Origin: Gracilimonas sp.
Lineage (GTDB): Bacteria; Bacteroidota; Rhodothermia; Balneolales; Balneolaceae
Assembly: GCA_022450045.1 (NCBI GenBank)
Contig: JAKURD010000014.1
Location: 20,025-84,024 of the forward strand
DNA: 64,000 nucleotides
Direction of reading: 5' to 3'
In this document: positions 26,113 through 34,493 of the stretch, in pieces
How the letters are laid out: the number at the start of each line of letters is the position of its first letter
Numbering within the stretch: position 1 is the first letter of the stretch
Made by a program: the position numbers and the translations under genes
Notes under the pieces: model-generated
Databases searched by the model: none
Told to the model about the DNA's origin: nothing
The model's input: only the letters and a program-made list of their open reading frames with translations

Positions 26113-27544
26113 TCCTTCCGCTGTACAATCAGTTGGCCGTCCATTTACGGTGGAAAAAGCGAAAGCCGAAGAACGTATCGACACATCGCCCGAATCGGTA
26201 AAACTGATCTTTACCTATATAGCGTTTTCCGCTTTCTGGCTGGTATTCGGCACGCTGGTGGGAGAATATTTGGGATTCAAATTTGTATGGCCGGAACTCG
26301 ACTCCATCTCATGGTTTTCTTTTGGTCGTCTGAGACCGGTTCATACCAATATACTATTCTGGGGATTTTTATCTCAGGCGATGATTGCACTGGCGCTGTA
26401 CGTGGTACCGCGCACCAGCCAGCGCGAGCTGTACAGCTACAAGTTTGGATGGGTCAGTTTTTGGCTCATAAACACCTCGGTCTTCTTTGGGGTTATCACC
26501 CTGATGGCCGGTATTAATAACGGCGGACAGGAATATCGCGAAATCATCTGGCCCATATTCCTGCTGTTTGCGCTTGGCCTTATCTTGGTGGCGTATAACC
26601 TGTATAAAACCATAGCCGACCGCAATGTAAAAGAGATTTACATCTCCAACTGGTACATTTTGGCTGCCTGTTTGTGGACCATTGTGCTGGTGGTTACGGC
26701 ATACCTACCGGGTTATCAGGAAGACGGTATCAGTCAGACAGTGGTACAAGGCTATTATATGCATCAAGGCGTGGGGCAGTGGTTCACCCCGATGGTGCTG
26801 GGGCTCACCTATTATTTTCTGCCCATATTACTGAATAAACCGATTTATTCGTATTCGCTGGGCGTGCTGGCCTTCTGGACCCAGATGGTATTTTATACCA
26901 TGATTGGGGCGCATCACTTTGTTTTTAGTCCCATTCCCTGGTGGATTCAGACGCTGGCCATTGTATTCAGCGTGGGTATGTTCGTGCCGGTAACTGCGGG
27001 AGCCGGAAACTTTCTATTGACCATGCGGGGCAAATGGCGGTCGATTGCCCGCAGCTATTCCCTGCCCTTTATTTTAGCGGGCGTCCTCTTTTATGCTATT
27101 GTTTCCTATCAGGGTACGCTCGAAGCCTTCCGTTCGCTCAACAAGGTGTGGCACTTTACCAATTTTACTATTGCCCATTCCCACATGAGCATGTACGGTT
27201 TCGTGGCCTTTTTGGTCTGGGGCGGCATTTATGGTCTGATCCCGCGCTTGACGGGTAAAGAGCCGCCACAATTTACGGTGGGTGCTCACTTTTGGCTGGC
27301 ACTCATTGGCGTATTGGTGTACAGTGTTCCATTAATGATTGGCGGTACGTTGCAGGGGTTAAGCTGGATGGCCGGCGAAGCCTTTATTGAATCGGTTACC
27401 CTGATGACACCCTATTGGGTATGGCGAGCCGTGGGGGGGACCATGATGTTCCTGTCACACCTGATATTTGCTTACAACGTGTGGAAAATGCGTCCCGACT
27501 CGTGGCAAAGACTTCGACAAGTAACTGAATTACAAACTAATTAG
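26105..27544 (+). CDS. ccoN: cbb3-type cytochrome c oxidase subunit I
   Basis: 479 residues, about 12 membrane helices. Catalytic subunit of a C-family haem-copper oxidase that reduces oxygen to water at low oxygen tension. Haem and copper ligands are visible: RPVHTN (low-spin haem His), YYMHQGVGQWFTP (CuB His), IGAHHFVFSPIPWW (CuB His pair) and IAHSHMSMYGF (haem His). The Tyr in FWTQMVFYTMIG matches the cross-linked Tyr. H-Q-G-V-G-Q-W after the CuB His argues against nitric oxide reductase. First structural gene of a four-gene operon; ccoO starts 5 nt later. Confidence 0.93.
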   Translation: MNNPSAVQSVGRPFTVEKAKAEERIDTSPESVKLIFTYIAFSAFWLVFGTLVGEYLGFKFVWPELDSISWFSFGRLRPVHTNILFWGFLSQAMIALALYVVPRTSQRELYSYKFGWVSFWLINTSVFFGVITLMAGINNGGQEYREIIWPIFLLFALGLILVAYNLYKTIADRNVKEIYISNWYILAACLWTIVLVVTAYLPGYQEDGISQTVVQGYYMHQGVGQWFTPMVLGLTYYFLPILLNKPIYSYSLGVLAFWTQMVFYTMIGAHHFVFSPIPWWIQTLAIVFSVGMFVPVTAGAGNFLLTMRGKWRSIARSYSLPFILAGVLFYAIVSYQGTLEAFRSLNKVWHFTNFTIAHSHMSMYGFVAFLVWGGIYGLIPRLTGKEPPQFTVGAHFWLALIGVLVYSVPLMIGGTLQGLSWMAGEAFIESVTLMTPYWVWRAVGGTMMFLSHLIFAYNVWKMRPDSWQRLRQVTELQTN

Positions 27545-27549
27545 TCAGC

Positions 27550-28563
27550 ATGAAGCTCAATTTTCATAAAAATCACAAGCTGCTGTTTGGCGTAGTATTC
27601 TGGGGATTCGTGGCTCTGACCCTCATTATAGCTGTACTACCGGCCACTTGGGTGCAGCAGCAGAATGAACCGCTGCCCGCGAGTGAACCGATGACGGAAT
27701 TACAGCGAAAAGGGCTCAATATTTTTATCAGTGAGGGATGTGTCTATTGCCACACCCAGCAGGTTCGCCCCATCGAAATGGATGAAAATTGGGGCCGGCC
27801 CTCAGCGCCCGGCGATTACGCGCGCATTAATCGACAGGATGTATGGCGACAAACCCCGGCAGTATTAGGCAGTGAGCGTACAGGGCCGGATTTAAGCAAC
27901 ATCGGCAAGCGGCAGCCTAGTGATGTGTGGCATTATATGCACCTTTACAATCCCCGTTCGGTGGTTAAAGAGTCTATCATGCCCTCGTATCCCTGGCTGT
28001 TTGAGGTCGTAGAAAATCCATCTGATGGTGCCACTACCGTCTCCATGCCCGAAGGATATGGTCCCAAAAACGGAACCATTATCGCAACCAGAGAAGCTGA
28101 AGCATTGGTCGCTTATTTGAAATCACTAAGTCAGGTGCCTATGGATGCCTGGCCTTCCGCTGCCCAACAGGCAAAGGCGGATTCGGCTGTTGCGTCTGCC
28201 GTAAAGAAAAAGGTTAATGGGGCCACGATTTACGCCAATAATTGTGCTTCCTGCCATCAGAACAATGGACAAGGCATTCAGAGTACGTTTCCGTCGCTTG
28301 TTGGTGCAGCCTACGTAACCGAAAAGGATCCAACGCGACATATTCGGGCGGTACTTTATGGCCTGCAGGGCGTTACCATCGACGGCAAGGATTACACAGG
28401 CGTCATGCAGCCGTTTGGTGAACTGCTCTCCGACGAGGAAGTGGCTGCCGTTATTAATTATGAACGTACAAACTGGGGCAATGATGCGCCCACTATCACT
28501 GCGGAAGACGTAACCAAGGTGCGGAATAACGACGAACTCAATAAAATTCAGCCCAACGAATAG
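27550..28563 (+). CDS. ccoO: CcoO fused to a C-terminal cytochrome c domain
   Basis: 337 residues. One N-terminal membrane helix (LLFGVVFWGFVALTLIIAVLP), then the CcoO mono-haem domain with ISEGCVYCHTQQVRPIEMDE and its axial Met region (SYPWLF, ESIMPSYPW). A second class I cytochrome c domain follows a linker at about residue 225: NNCASCHQNNGQGIQSTFPS. Standard CcoO has only the first haem (~200-240 residues). The added haem resembles the domain in the fourth gene (28805-29638), so the operon spreads haems differently from the usual CcoO/CcoP split. Periplasm-facing. Confidence 0.9.
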   Translation: MKLNFHKNHKLLFGVVFWGFVALTLIIAVLPATWVQQQNEPLPASEPMTELQRKGLNIFISEGCVYCHTQQVRPIEMDENWGRPSAPGDYARINRQDVWRQTPAVLGSERTGPDLSNIGKRQPSDVWHYMHLYNPRSVVKESIMPSYPWLFEVVENPSDGATTVSMPEGYGPKNGTIIATREAEALVAYLKSLSQVPMDAWPSAAQQAKADSAVASAVKKKVNGATIYANNCASCHQNNGQGIQSTFPSLVGAAYVTEKDPTRHIRAVLYGLQGVTIDGKDYTGVMQPFGELLSDEEVAAVINYERTNWGNDAPTITAEDVTKVRNNDELNKIQPNE

Positions 28564-28566
28564 ATC

Positions 28567-28812
28567 ATGATTTCTTTACTGCTGACACTTGTTCAAAAAG
28601 GATCGGATTTTTCCACTTCAAGCAAAGGCCGGGAATACCTACCCCCTGACAGTCCACTCTACTATATCGTACTGATTGGAGCATCCATCATTGTATTGGC
28701 AACCATCATACTGACGATCAAATGGTTTATCTGCCCGGGCGAAAAATCGGATGACCACATTAAACGTAAAATTCTGGACACAGACTCAACCGAATCACAA
28801 CACAATGGCTGA
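28567..28812 (+). CDS. Small single-helix membrane protein of the cbb3 operon
   Basis: 81 residues with one membrane helix (LYYIVLIGASIIVLATIILTI), then a charged cytoplasmic-type tail (CPGEKSDDHIKRKI). Starts 4 nt after ccoO and overlaps the next start by 8 nt, so it is coupled. By position it may stand for CcoQ or the membrane part of CcoP, but no sequence motif proves it. Confidence 0.7.
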   Translation: MISLLLTLVQKGSDFSTSSKGREYLPPDSPLYYIVLIGASIIVLATIILTIKWFICPGEKSDDHIKRKILDTDSTESQHNG

Positions 28813-29638
28813 AGAAGACAAGAATAAAATTCACGTGTATCTGGACGGTCAGGATAAGCCTATTGTCTCTTATCGCCCACCGGTACGTTTTGAACTGGAT
28901 ACCACTCAGCTTGAAGACGGCCCGCACACACTGAAAGTTGTGGCCTCTGATTCTACGGGTCACCAAGGCGTACGAACGATTAATTTTGAAGTTCGCAACG
29001 GTCCCGGCATCGATGTAGAAGGGTTGCAGGACAATGATATTCTGGATGGAAAAGTGCCTATATTGCTTAATGCCTATGGCGGAGCTAAAGAAACGCTTTG
29101 GGAGCCGTCCCGAGCGGAGACCCCGGCGCCGGTTCCCACCTGGGCCTGGGTGATGCTGTTGGTCATTGCGGCCTGGAGCTCATTTTATATTGCCCAACAA
29201 TGGAATGTGCCCAAGGAATATGCCGGTTCACCGACCTATAGCCAATATACCGGACAAGGTGAGCGCGGAGAGTCATCGATCCAGACCCCGCCAGCATCCA
29301 AAGCAAATATTGGAGCCACCCTCTATCGCACCAGTTGCTCCAGTTGCCATCAGGCCAATGGAGAGGGCTTAAAGGGCGTATTCCCGCCGCTTGCGGGTGA
29401 TCCTGTAGTGAAAGACGAGGACCCCTCCCGGCATATTGAGATCATATTGTTTGGCATGCAGGGAGAAGCTATCAATGGTGTAGAATACTCAGCCGCTATG
29501 CCGCCATTTTCTCAACAGCTTTCGGATGAAGAAGTGGCAGCTATTATCAATCATGAACGAATAAGTTGGGGGAATGATGCTCCAACAGTTACTTCAGACC
29601 AAGTTCAAGAAGTGCGTACGCAAGGAAACCCAAATTGA
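28805..29638 (+). CDS. Ig-like domain - membrane helix - cytochrome c protein
   Basis: 277 residues from ATG 28805, which overlaps the previous gene. Residues ~10-100 form an Ig-like beta-sandwich (IHVYLDGQDKPIVSY, FELDTTQLEDGPHTLKVVAS, VRTINFEVRNGPG). One membrane helix follows (TWAWVMLLVIAAWSSFYIA, near residue 120), then a mono-haem cytochrome c domain with SCSSCHQANGEGLKGVFPPL and AAMPPFSQQLSDEEVAAIIN. No signal peptide. It takes the place of CcoP but has one haem rather than two. If the haem is periplasmic, the Ig-like part should face the cytoplasm, which is odd. Confidence 0.85.
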   Translation: MAEEDKNKIHVYLDGQDKPIVSYRPPVRFELDTTQLEDGPHTLKVVASDSTGHQGVRTINFEVRNGPGIDVEGLQDNDILDGKVPILLNAYGGAKETLWEPSRAETPAPVPTWAWVMLLVIAAWSSFYIAQQWNVPKEYAGSPTYSQYTGQGERGESSIQTPPASKANIGATLYRTSCSSCHQANGEGLKGVFPPLAGDPVVKDEDPSRHIEIILFGMQGEAINGVEYSAAMPPFSQQLSDEEVAAIINHERISWGNDAPTVTSDQVQEVRTQGNPN

Positions 29639-29704
29639 GTGTATGAAAACAAAGGATGTTTAACATCTATAAAAATTACAATCTTAATAAAATCATATAA
29701 AATT

Positions 29705-30130
29705 ATGCCGACAAGTAAAGCAAATGCAACATGGAACGGAGATCTGAAAAATGGAAACGGAGTTATGAAATTTGACAGCGGCTATTACGAAGGAGAATAC
29801 ACCTTTGCTTCTCGTTTTGAGAACGGAAAGTGAACCAATCCGGAGGAGCTAATCGGTGCTGCGCATGCCGGTTGTTACGCTATGGCTCTATCAAATGAAC
29901 TGGCTGAAGCAGGTCATAACCCAAAATCAGTAGATGCACAAGCAGAAGTTACGTTTGAAATTACTGACAGCGGCCCGGCTATAACCGGAATAAAACTAAT
30001 CGCAGTGGCCAATGTGCCAGGTATCGATAACGACACGTTCCAGCAATTTGCGGAGAGAGCGAAAGAAGGATGTCCGGTTTCCAAAGCATTAGCTGGAACG
30101 AATATAACCCTTAATGCAACATTGAAGTAA
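29705..30130 (+). pseudogene. osmC: OsmC-family peroxiredoxin gene with an in-frame TGA
   Basis: From ATG 29705 the frame reads MPTSKANATWNGDLKNGNG and FASRFENGK, then TGA at 29831-29833 (codon 43), then TNPEELIGAAHAGCYAMAL and onward to TAA 30130 in the same frame. The family has a conserved Gly at the stop position (...GTNPEELIGAAHA), so a GGA to TGA change explains it. Both catalytic Cys (AHAGCYAM and KEGCPVSKAL) remain. OsmC removes organic hydroperoxides in the cytoplasm. Restart at ATG 29882 would give only the C-terminal part. Recent inactivation or a base error. Confidence 0.85.
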
Positions 30131-30186
30131 CCATCTCAATGCTAAATAAATACTTTAATTTTAAACAAAAAGTCTCATTATCTATT

Positions 30187-30763
30187 ATGCGTTATCTAAC
30201 TTACCTATTTCCGTTTGTTCTGTTATTGGTTACAGCTTGTGGAGGAGGCTCTGACAACAAGACCCGGGTTGAAAGCAGTACTAAAGCTCAAAACTCTATT
30301 CAGCAAGCATCTAATGTGCGAACTATTGATATCATCGGGGTTGACCAGATGAAGTCTGTCGTCAAAGATGAAAGCCAGCAAGGGATCACCACCGGCACAA
30401 AGGCAGGCAACGGCGGCATGCTGGAACTGGAAACTATTTCGGCTGAACCCGGCGAACAGATTCGTATCCGACTGACGACCCAAAGTAAGCTGCCTGCTTC
30501 GGCCATGTCCCATAATTTTGTTCTACTGATGCTTTCGACAGATGTCGATGCTTTTTCTCAGGCAGCTATAAAGGATAAAGACAACGAGTATATCCCATCC
30601 GAAATGACCGATCAGATCATAGCTCATACTGATCTGGCTGCCGGTGGCGAAACCGTTGAAGTTACCTTTACAGCTACCTGAGCAAACAGGAGATTATCCT
30701 TTTATCTGTTCTTTCCCCGGACATTATGCTGCGGGTATGCAAGGCACCCTAAAAGTTGAATAG
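30187..30763 (+). pseudogene. Azurin-like cupredoxin lipoprotein gene, frameshifted
   Basis: ATG 30187 opens a lipoprotein signal (LFPFVLLLVTACGGG). The domain follows azurin: LTTQSKLPASAMSHNFVLL holds the first copper His and IIAHTDLAAGGETVEVTF matches the azurin core. After VTFTAT the frame stops at TGA 30679-30681. The next frame continues EQTGDYPFICSFPGHYAAGM, giving the remaining copper ligands Cys, His and Met, and ends QGTLKVE at TAG 30761-30763. One extra base (or two missing) near 30676-30680 explains it. Azurin would donate electrons to the adjacent cbb3 oxidase. Confidence 0.85.
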
Positions 30764-30828
30764 GAAATGAGTCCACGGTTCAGGTAAACGTTCTGCGGTT
30801 GTCTGGTCGTGGCTTTTCCGAAAATGGA

Positions 30829-30861
30829 TGGCAGTAAGGTTTACGCCAATAAATTAAAAAA
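30829..30861 (+). repeat. 33-bp direct repeat, right copy
   Basis: Matches the GH97 3' end at 24259-24291 with one difference. It would encode the same MAVRFTPIN end with no gene attached, so it is a copied fragment marking a junction. Confidence 0.85.
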
Positions 30862-30882
30862 TAATCCAAAACAGGTCACATT

Positions 30883-31710
30883 ATGAAAAACGCTGTATTG
30901 CTGCTACTGATCATTCCAATTTTGTCCGGGAATATCTGGGCACAGGAATCACCAACCACCCGTGAAATGAATCTCATTAACTGGCAGGAGTTTGAGAAGT
31001 TTGTACCTGAAAAGATTGAAACGGTTTTATTACCTACCGGAACCTTAGAGCCTCATGGGGTGATTCCGAATGGGTCGGATAATCTGGCTCCGGAAGCAAT
31101 GGCGAGGGAGCTGGCAAGTGAGGTGAACGCACTGGTTGCACCAACACTGAATTATGGAATGACAGGAACACTGGCAGCTTATCCCGGTGCTTTTGCTATG
31201 AGCGAAGAAGTGTATCGCGCCTTTGTGGGTGAGATCCTGGAAGGCTTACATAAAAATGATTTTAAGAACATCATTATTCTGAATGGTCACGGTGGTGGAC
31301 AGACTGCTGTACTTCAGGATCTGGCAGCTGAACTATCAAACAAATTGCAGGTTCGGATCATGGTCATCAACTGGTGGAGTCTGGCTTCAGAAGATACCTT
31401 TGCTGTATTCGGTGAAAATGGTGGTCATGCCGGAAATAATGAGTCAGCCTATATGCAGGCCGTTACTCCCGATCATATTCATCCTGAGTGGTACACCGGA
31501 CCGGAGATGACAACACCATATCCGAGTAGTAGTTCCTGGTCAGCGTATCCTTTTCCTTCTTCTATTGGATTATATGAGCCGGGAGAGGGGTTCCCTACTT
31601 TTGATCAGGATCAGGCTAAAGAATATTTTGAAAGAGTGAATACAAGGGTTGCTAACCTGATCAAAGAGGTGATCGGGAAGTGGGATATGGCCGGGTTATT
31701 CAGGGAGTGA
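30883..31710 (+). CDS. Exported creatininase-family hydrolase
   Basis: 275 residues. Signal peptide (VLLLLIIPILSGNIWAQ). The creatininase fold shows its metal ligands: TGTLEPHGVIPNGSDNLAPE (Glu, His, Asp), ILNGHGGGQTAVLQDL (His) and GGHAGNNESAYMQAV (Glu). The family hydrolyses cyclic amides; true substrate unknown, and creatinine is not implied. Lies 21 nt after the right direct repeat; before insertion of the island it probably followed the GH97 gene. Confidence 0.88.
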   Translation: MKNAVLLLLIIPILSGNIWAQESPTTREMNLINWQEFEKFVPEKIETVLLPTGTLEPHGVIPNGSDNLAPEAMARELASEVNALVAPTLNYGMTGTLAAYPGAFAMSEEVYRAFVGEILEGLHKNDFKNIIILNGHGGGQTAVLQDLAAELSNKLQVRIMVINWWSLASEDTFAVFGENGGHAGNNESAYMQAVTPDHIHPEWYTGPEMTTPYPSSSSWSAYPFPSSIGLYEPGEGFPTFDQDQAKEYFERVNTRVANLIKEVIGKWDMAGLFRE

Positions 31711-31760
31711 GGTTAATACTCGTTGGTGGAAATAAATACGTTTTATTTTATAAATCAATG

Positions 31761-32072
31761 TGAGTTCGAGATAAGAACTAAGGTAAAAGGATAAAAACAG
31801 ATGCTTTTGGGCACCCAAGCTTGTTCTTAGCCTCATCCAGCATCCTGCGCCTGCACCATCGATCAGATGGGTAATCCATCTGATCGAATCCGTGGCTGTT
31901 TGCCCTGCCCCTCGGTCTGATGGCTCCAAGTCCATCTGACCGATTGCCTGATTTGGGCGCCTAAACTTGTTCTTATCCTAATCCAATATTCTGCGCCTAC
32001 ACTATCAATCAGCTGATCCATTAGACGGATCTTGCAGCTATTTTAACATTCTTTATATCGAATTCAAGTTAC
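31761..32072. repeat. Intergenic hairpin repeat (family R2), long variant
   Basis: The left end TGAGTTCGAGATAAGAACTA (31761) and right end TATCGAATTCAAGTTAC (near 32056-32072) match the R2 family, but the centre is replaced. It has two strong hairpins: GATCAGATGG-gtaat-CCATCTGATC (31861-31885, perfect) and CGGTCTGATGG/CCATCTGACCG (31913-31942, one mismatch). No gene is supported in this 380-bp gap. Confidence 0.6.
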
Positions 32073-32093
32073 TTAATTTCTTTGTCATCGTTT

Positions 32094-33143
32094 TTATTGA
32101 TTAAGTGAACCTTTATAAACGACCCCATTCATAATATCAGAGAGATATATAGTATTGTTGGCTGGATTAATTGTGAAACTTATGAAATATGATTCTGCAG
32201 ATGGCATTTGGTAGAAAGCTGTAATGGATCCGTCTTCATTTACTTTAGTGAGATGTTGGAGGGCTTCTCTCGGTTTAGACCCAAGCAAAAATATATCAGA
32301 ACCAATGACTCTGATATCGAGTGTATATCCCAAAAATGGAAGGGCATTTGGTACATTTTTAGCTGCTTCTACAATATCATTTTCCAGCTTTTCATTATCA
32401 GGAAGCACTAACTTCTTTTCCCAGATCAAATTACCGGACTTGTCATATTTTCTAAGTTCACTGTAGGAATCAAGGAAGGCGTACACATGATTATCGCCTA
32501 AAACCACATTTACATTATTTTTGAAGTAATCCGGAACTCTTCCATTGATGATGTCATTACGGCTGGCCTCTATGTCCATATCTTCCACTTCAGAAACTTT
32601 AGCTTGTCCGAATAGAAAGGAAGAATCGGACCTGGTGTCCATCCACTTGATCAGCTTATTATTTTCTCCTGCTGCACCTGTATAAAAGGTTCGGTCGTTT
32701 TCTAAGGCGATACTGCGATCAAAGGATTTACTTTCATAGGCATAGCTATCCTGAAAATTACCCGAGTAATCAAATTCTAACACTTTATACTGGCTGATAT
32801 CAACTACATGGATTAAGTCAGAGAATATATTGATATGTCCCGGACTTAGAAATTCAGCCGGACCTCTTCCTTCTTTTCCAAATTGTGCAACTAAGTCACC
32901 CCGAGGTGTAACGATCGTGATCTTTTTGATCTGACCATCAGCTACCAGGAGATTCCCATTATCCATCAACGCAAGAGCACCCGGCCGGGAAATACCGTGG
33001 CTGTCGAAGTCCATAAATTGTGTTAGGGTATCTATTTTGATTAGTACCGGTTCGACCTGTTCGGTTGCTTCTTTTTCTGTGCACCCGATGGAAATAACGA
33101 TCAAAGCCAGAGTGGAGAGTGTAAATTTAAAAAGCATGATCAA
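32094..33143 (-). CDS. 6-bladed beta-propeller lipoprotein
   Basis: 349 residues. Lipoprotein signal (LSTLALIVISIGCTEKE). Repeated blade-like segments such as RPGALALMDNGNLLVADG, GRGPAEFLSPGHINIF and IHVVDISQYKVLEFDYSG fit the NHL/6-bladed propeller proteins common in Bacteroidota. Surface- or periplasm-located; likely binds a ligand or protein. Function unknown. It is convergent with the creatininase, separated by an R2 repeat. Confidence 0.8.
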   Translation of the reverse strand: MIMLFKFTLSTLALIVISIGCTEKEATEQVEPVLIKIDTLTQFMDFDSHGISRPGALALMDNGNLLVADGQIKKITIVTPRGDLVAQFGKEGRGPAEFLSPGHINIFSDLIHVVDISQYKVLEFDYSGNFQDSYAYESKSFDRSIALENDRTFYTGAAGENNKLIKWMDTRSDSSFLFGQAKVSEVEDMDIEASRNDIINGRVPDYFKNNVNVVLGDNHVYAFLDSYSELRKYDKSGNLIWEKKLVLPDNEKLENDIVEAAKNVPNALPFLGYTLDIRVIGSDIFLLGSKPREALQHLTKVNEDGSITAFYQMPSAESYFISFTINPANNTIYLSDIMNGVVYKGSLNQ

Positions 33144-33268
33144 TGAGTTAAGTATATTACTAATTTAATAGTATTTAATCGTTTTCATTGATAATGTCAA
33201 GAAAGAGAGATGAAGCATCGTGTCGCTACGGGCAGAGGGGGAAGAATGAAAAGGAGAGAAGAATGGGC

Positions 33269-33304
33269 AAAAAAAAAGCCCGTCTCTTAAATAAGAAACG
33301 GGCT
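33269..33304 (-). terminator. Terminator of the tRNA-Leu gene
   Basis: On the minus strand a GC-based stem (AGCCCGT...ACGGGCT, 33278-33304) is followed by a run of nine T (33269-33277). Confidence 0.85.
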
Positions 33305-33312
33305 CAATTATT

Positions 33313-33400
33313 TGGTGCTCACGAGAGGAATCGAACCTCCACGGCCGTTAGGCCATACGCCCCTCAAGCGCACGCGTCTACCAGTTCCGCCACGTGAGCA
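33313..33400 (-). tRNA. tRNA-Leu (anticodon GAG)
   Basis: 88 nt including an encoded CCA. Acceptor stem TGCTCACG pairs with CGTGAGCA. The D-arm GGCGGAACTGGTAGACGC is typical of tRNA-Leu. The anticodon stem TGCGC/GCGTA carries the loop TTGAGGG, giving anticodon GAG for CUY codons. A long variable arm (GGCCTAACGGCCGT) and the T-arm GGTTCGATTCC follow. Class II tRNA, clear call. Confidence 0.95.
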
Positions 33401-33463
33401 TTGGTAGTGAATCAAGGGCGACAAAGATAGCGTTTTTACTTCTCAAAATTCAATGGTTTCCAT

Positions 33464-33640
33464 AAAAAAACCCATCCAAAGTAATGAATGGGTTTTGCTG
33501 AGTGTACATCCGTTCAGAGTTGCACATCAGGCTTAGGCGAATTGCTCTTTTCAATATTTAGACGAGCTTCCCAAGCCTAAAGTTCTGTTACCTATTGTCT
33601 GCTCCAACGCAAAACGTCCGTAGCGAGTTGAGATGGGAAT
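33464..33640 (-). ncRNA. Structured small RNA candidate (6S-like shape)
   Basis: Between the TPR gene and tRNA-Leu, minus strand. A Rho-independent terminator (AAAACCCAT...ATGGGTTTTTTT, 33464-33496) ends the region with no gene upstream of it for ~240 bp. Nested pairings are visible before it: CGTT/AACG, GTTG/CAAC, CTTTAGGC/GCCTAAG and GCTC/GAGC, separated by internal loops. A long rod with a central bubble is the general shape of 6S RNA, but I cannot confirm the family; another RNA is possible. Confidence 0.4.
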
Positions 33641-33707
33641 TTGACATGAGAGGGGATGGCTATGCCACAATCGAAATGCTTGCGATAGTATCCACAAAAA
33701 CTTCAAC

Positions 33708-33734
33708 ATTCAATATTGGATGTTGAATGTTCGA
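33708..33734 (-). terminator. Hairpin downstream of the TPR gene
   Basis: AACATTCAA (33708) pairs with TTGAATGTT (to 33734) just after the stop of the gene at 33742. Probable terminator of the minus-strand dnaA-to-TPR gene series. Confidence 0.5.
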
Positions 33735-33741
33735 TGTTCTA

Positions 33742-34290
33742 TTATTGCTCTTCTTCCAGCTGTCGCCTGGCGTATTCATTATCAGGATCAATCTTAAGGG
33801 CTTGCTCGTAATAGGTGCGGGCTTTATCAGGTTGACCGCCTTTGTTAATCATGTCGCCCATGAGAATCCAGTTCTCGGCATCCGTAGGGTCTTTTTTGAT
33901 GCGATCAATGAGATAAGGAATAGCTTCCTGTCCGCGGTCGGTCATCAGCATCAGCATAACTTTATTGCGGTGTGCAGCTGAAGTATCATTAAGTTCAATG
34001 GCTTTGTCGAAATCCTCTTCAGCTTCTTTAAGCTTTTCGAGCTGCATCCTCACATTTCCCCGAAGATTATAATAAGGGGCATTGTCATCAGACAGTTCCA
34101 AAGCCTTTTCAATGGCTTTCATGCTGATGTCCCATTGGTTGAGTTGCTGCATAACCAATGCTTCCAGGTAAAAAGCCTCATGAGAGTCAGGTTGTTCCTC
34201 CTGCAATTCTCTGGCTACATCCAGAGCGTAATCAATTTCCTTTTCACGTAATAATTCAAATCCTTTATTCAGTTTCTCTTCGAAATTCAT
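33742..34290 (-). CDS. TPR-repeat cytoplasmic protein
   Basis: 182 residues without signal peptide. Consecutive TPR units: EKLNKGFELLREKEIDYALD, ALVMQQLNQWDISMKAIEKA, DNAPYYNLRGNVRMQLEKLK, AENWILMGDMINKGGQPDKA and ARTYYEQALKIDPDNEYARR. Protein-protein interaction scaffold of unknown partner. Last gene of the run dnaA-folB-folK-dNK-DUF4834-TPR on the minus strand; 9 nt after the DUF4834 gene. Confidence 0.85.
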   Translation of the reverse strand: MNFEEKLNKGFELLREKEIDYALDVARELQEEQPDSHEAFYLEALVMQQLNQWDISMKAIEKALELSDDNAPYYNLRGNVRMQLEKLKEAEEDFDKAIELNDTSAAHRNKVMLMLMTDRGQEAIPYLIDRIKKDPTDAENWILMGDMINKGGQPDKARTYYEQALKIDPDNEYARRQLEEEQ

Positions 34291-34299
34291 GGAGTTTGT

Positions 34300-34488
34300 T
34301 TATTTGTCTTTATTTGAAAGGTCTTCGTATTCCGCTTCTTCAATTTCATCAATAGTATTGCGCCGGTTTCCAGATCCGTTTTTAAAGGGATCAAAGTTCT
34401 TATGACGCTTATTGGAAGGTAAGAACAATCGGTTGATATATCTCACCAAAAAGAAAAACACGATGGTAAAAAATATAAACTTAAGCAT
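34300..34488 (-). CDS. DUF4834-like small membrane protein
   Basis: 62 residues: one membrane helix at the N-terminus (LKFIFFTIVFFFLVRYINRL), then a basic and acidic tail ending DEIEEAEYEDLSNKDK. This fits the DUF4834 family of Bacteroidota, often placed in such folate/dNK neighbourhoods. Function unknown. Confidence 0.7.
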   Translation of the reverse strand: MLKFIFFTIVFFFLVRYINRLFLPSNKRHKNFDPFKNGSGNRRNTIDEIEEAEYEDLSNKDK

Positions 34489-34493
34489 GATGC

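Noticed and set aside
26105-27544. Nitric oxide reductase NorB instead of ccoN
   Set aside because: The region after the CuB His reads HQGVGQW without the NorB glutamates, and the next gene is CcoO-like.
29831-29833. TGA in osmC as a recoded glycine or selenocysteine codon
   Set aside because: Other genes here end in TGA normally and no tRNA or SECIS-like sign is seen; a point mutation is simpler.
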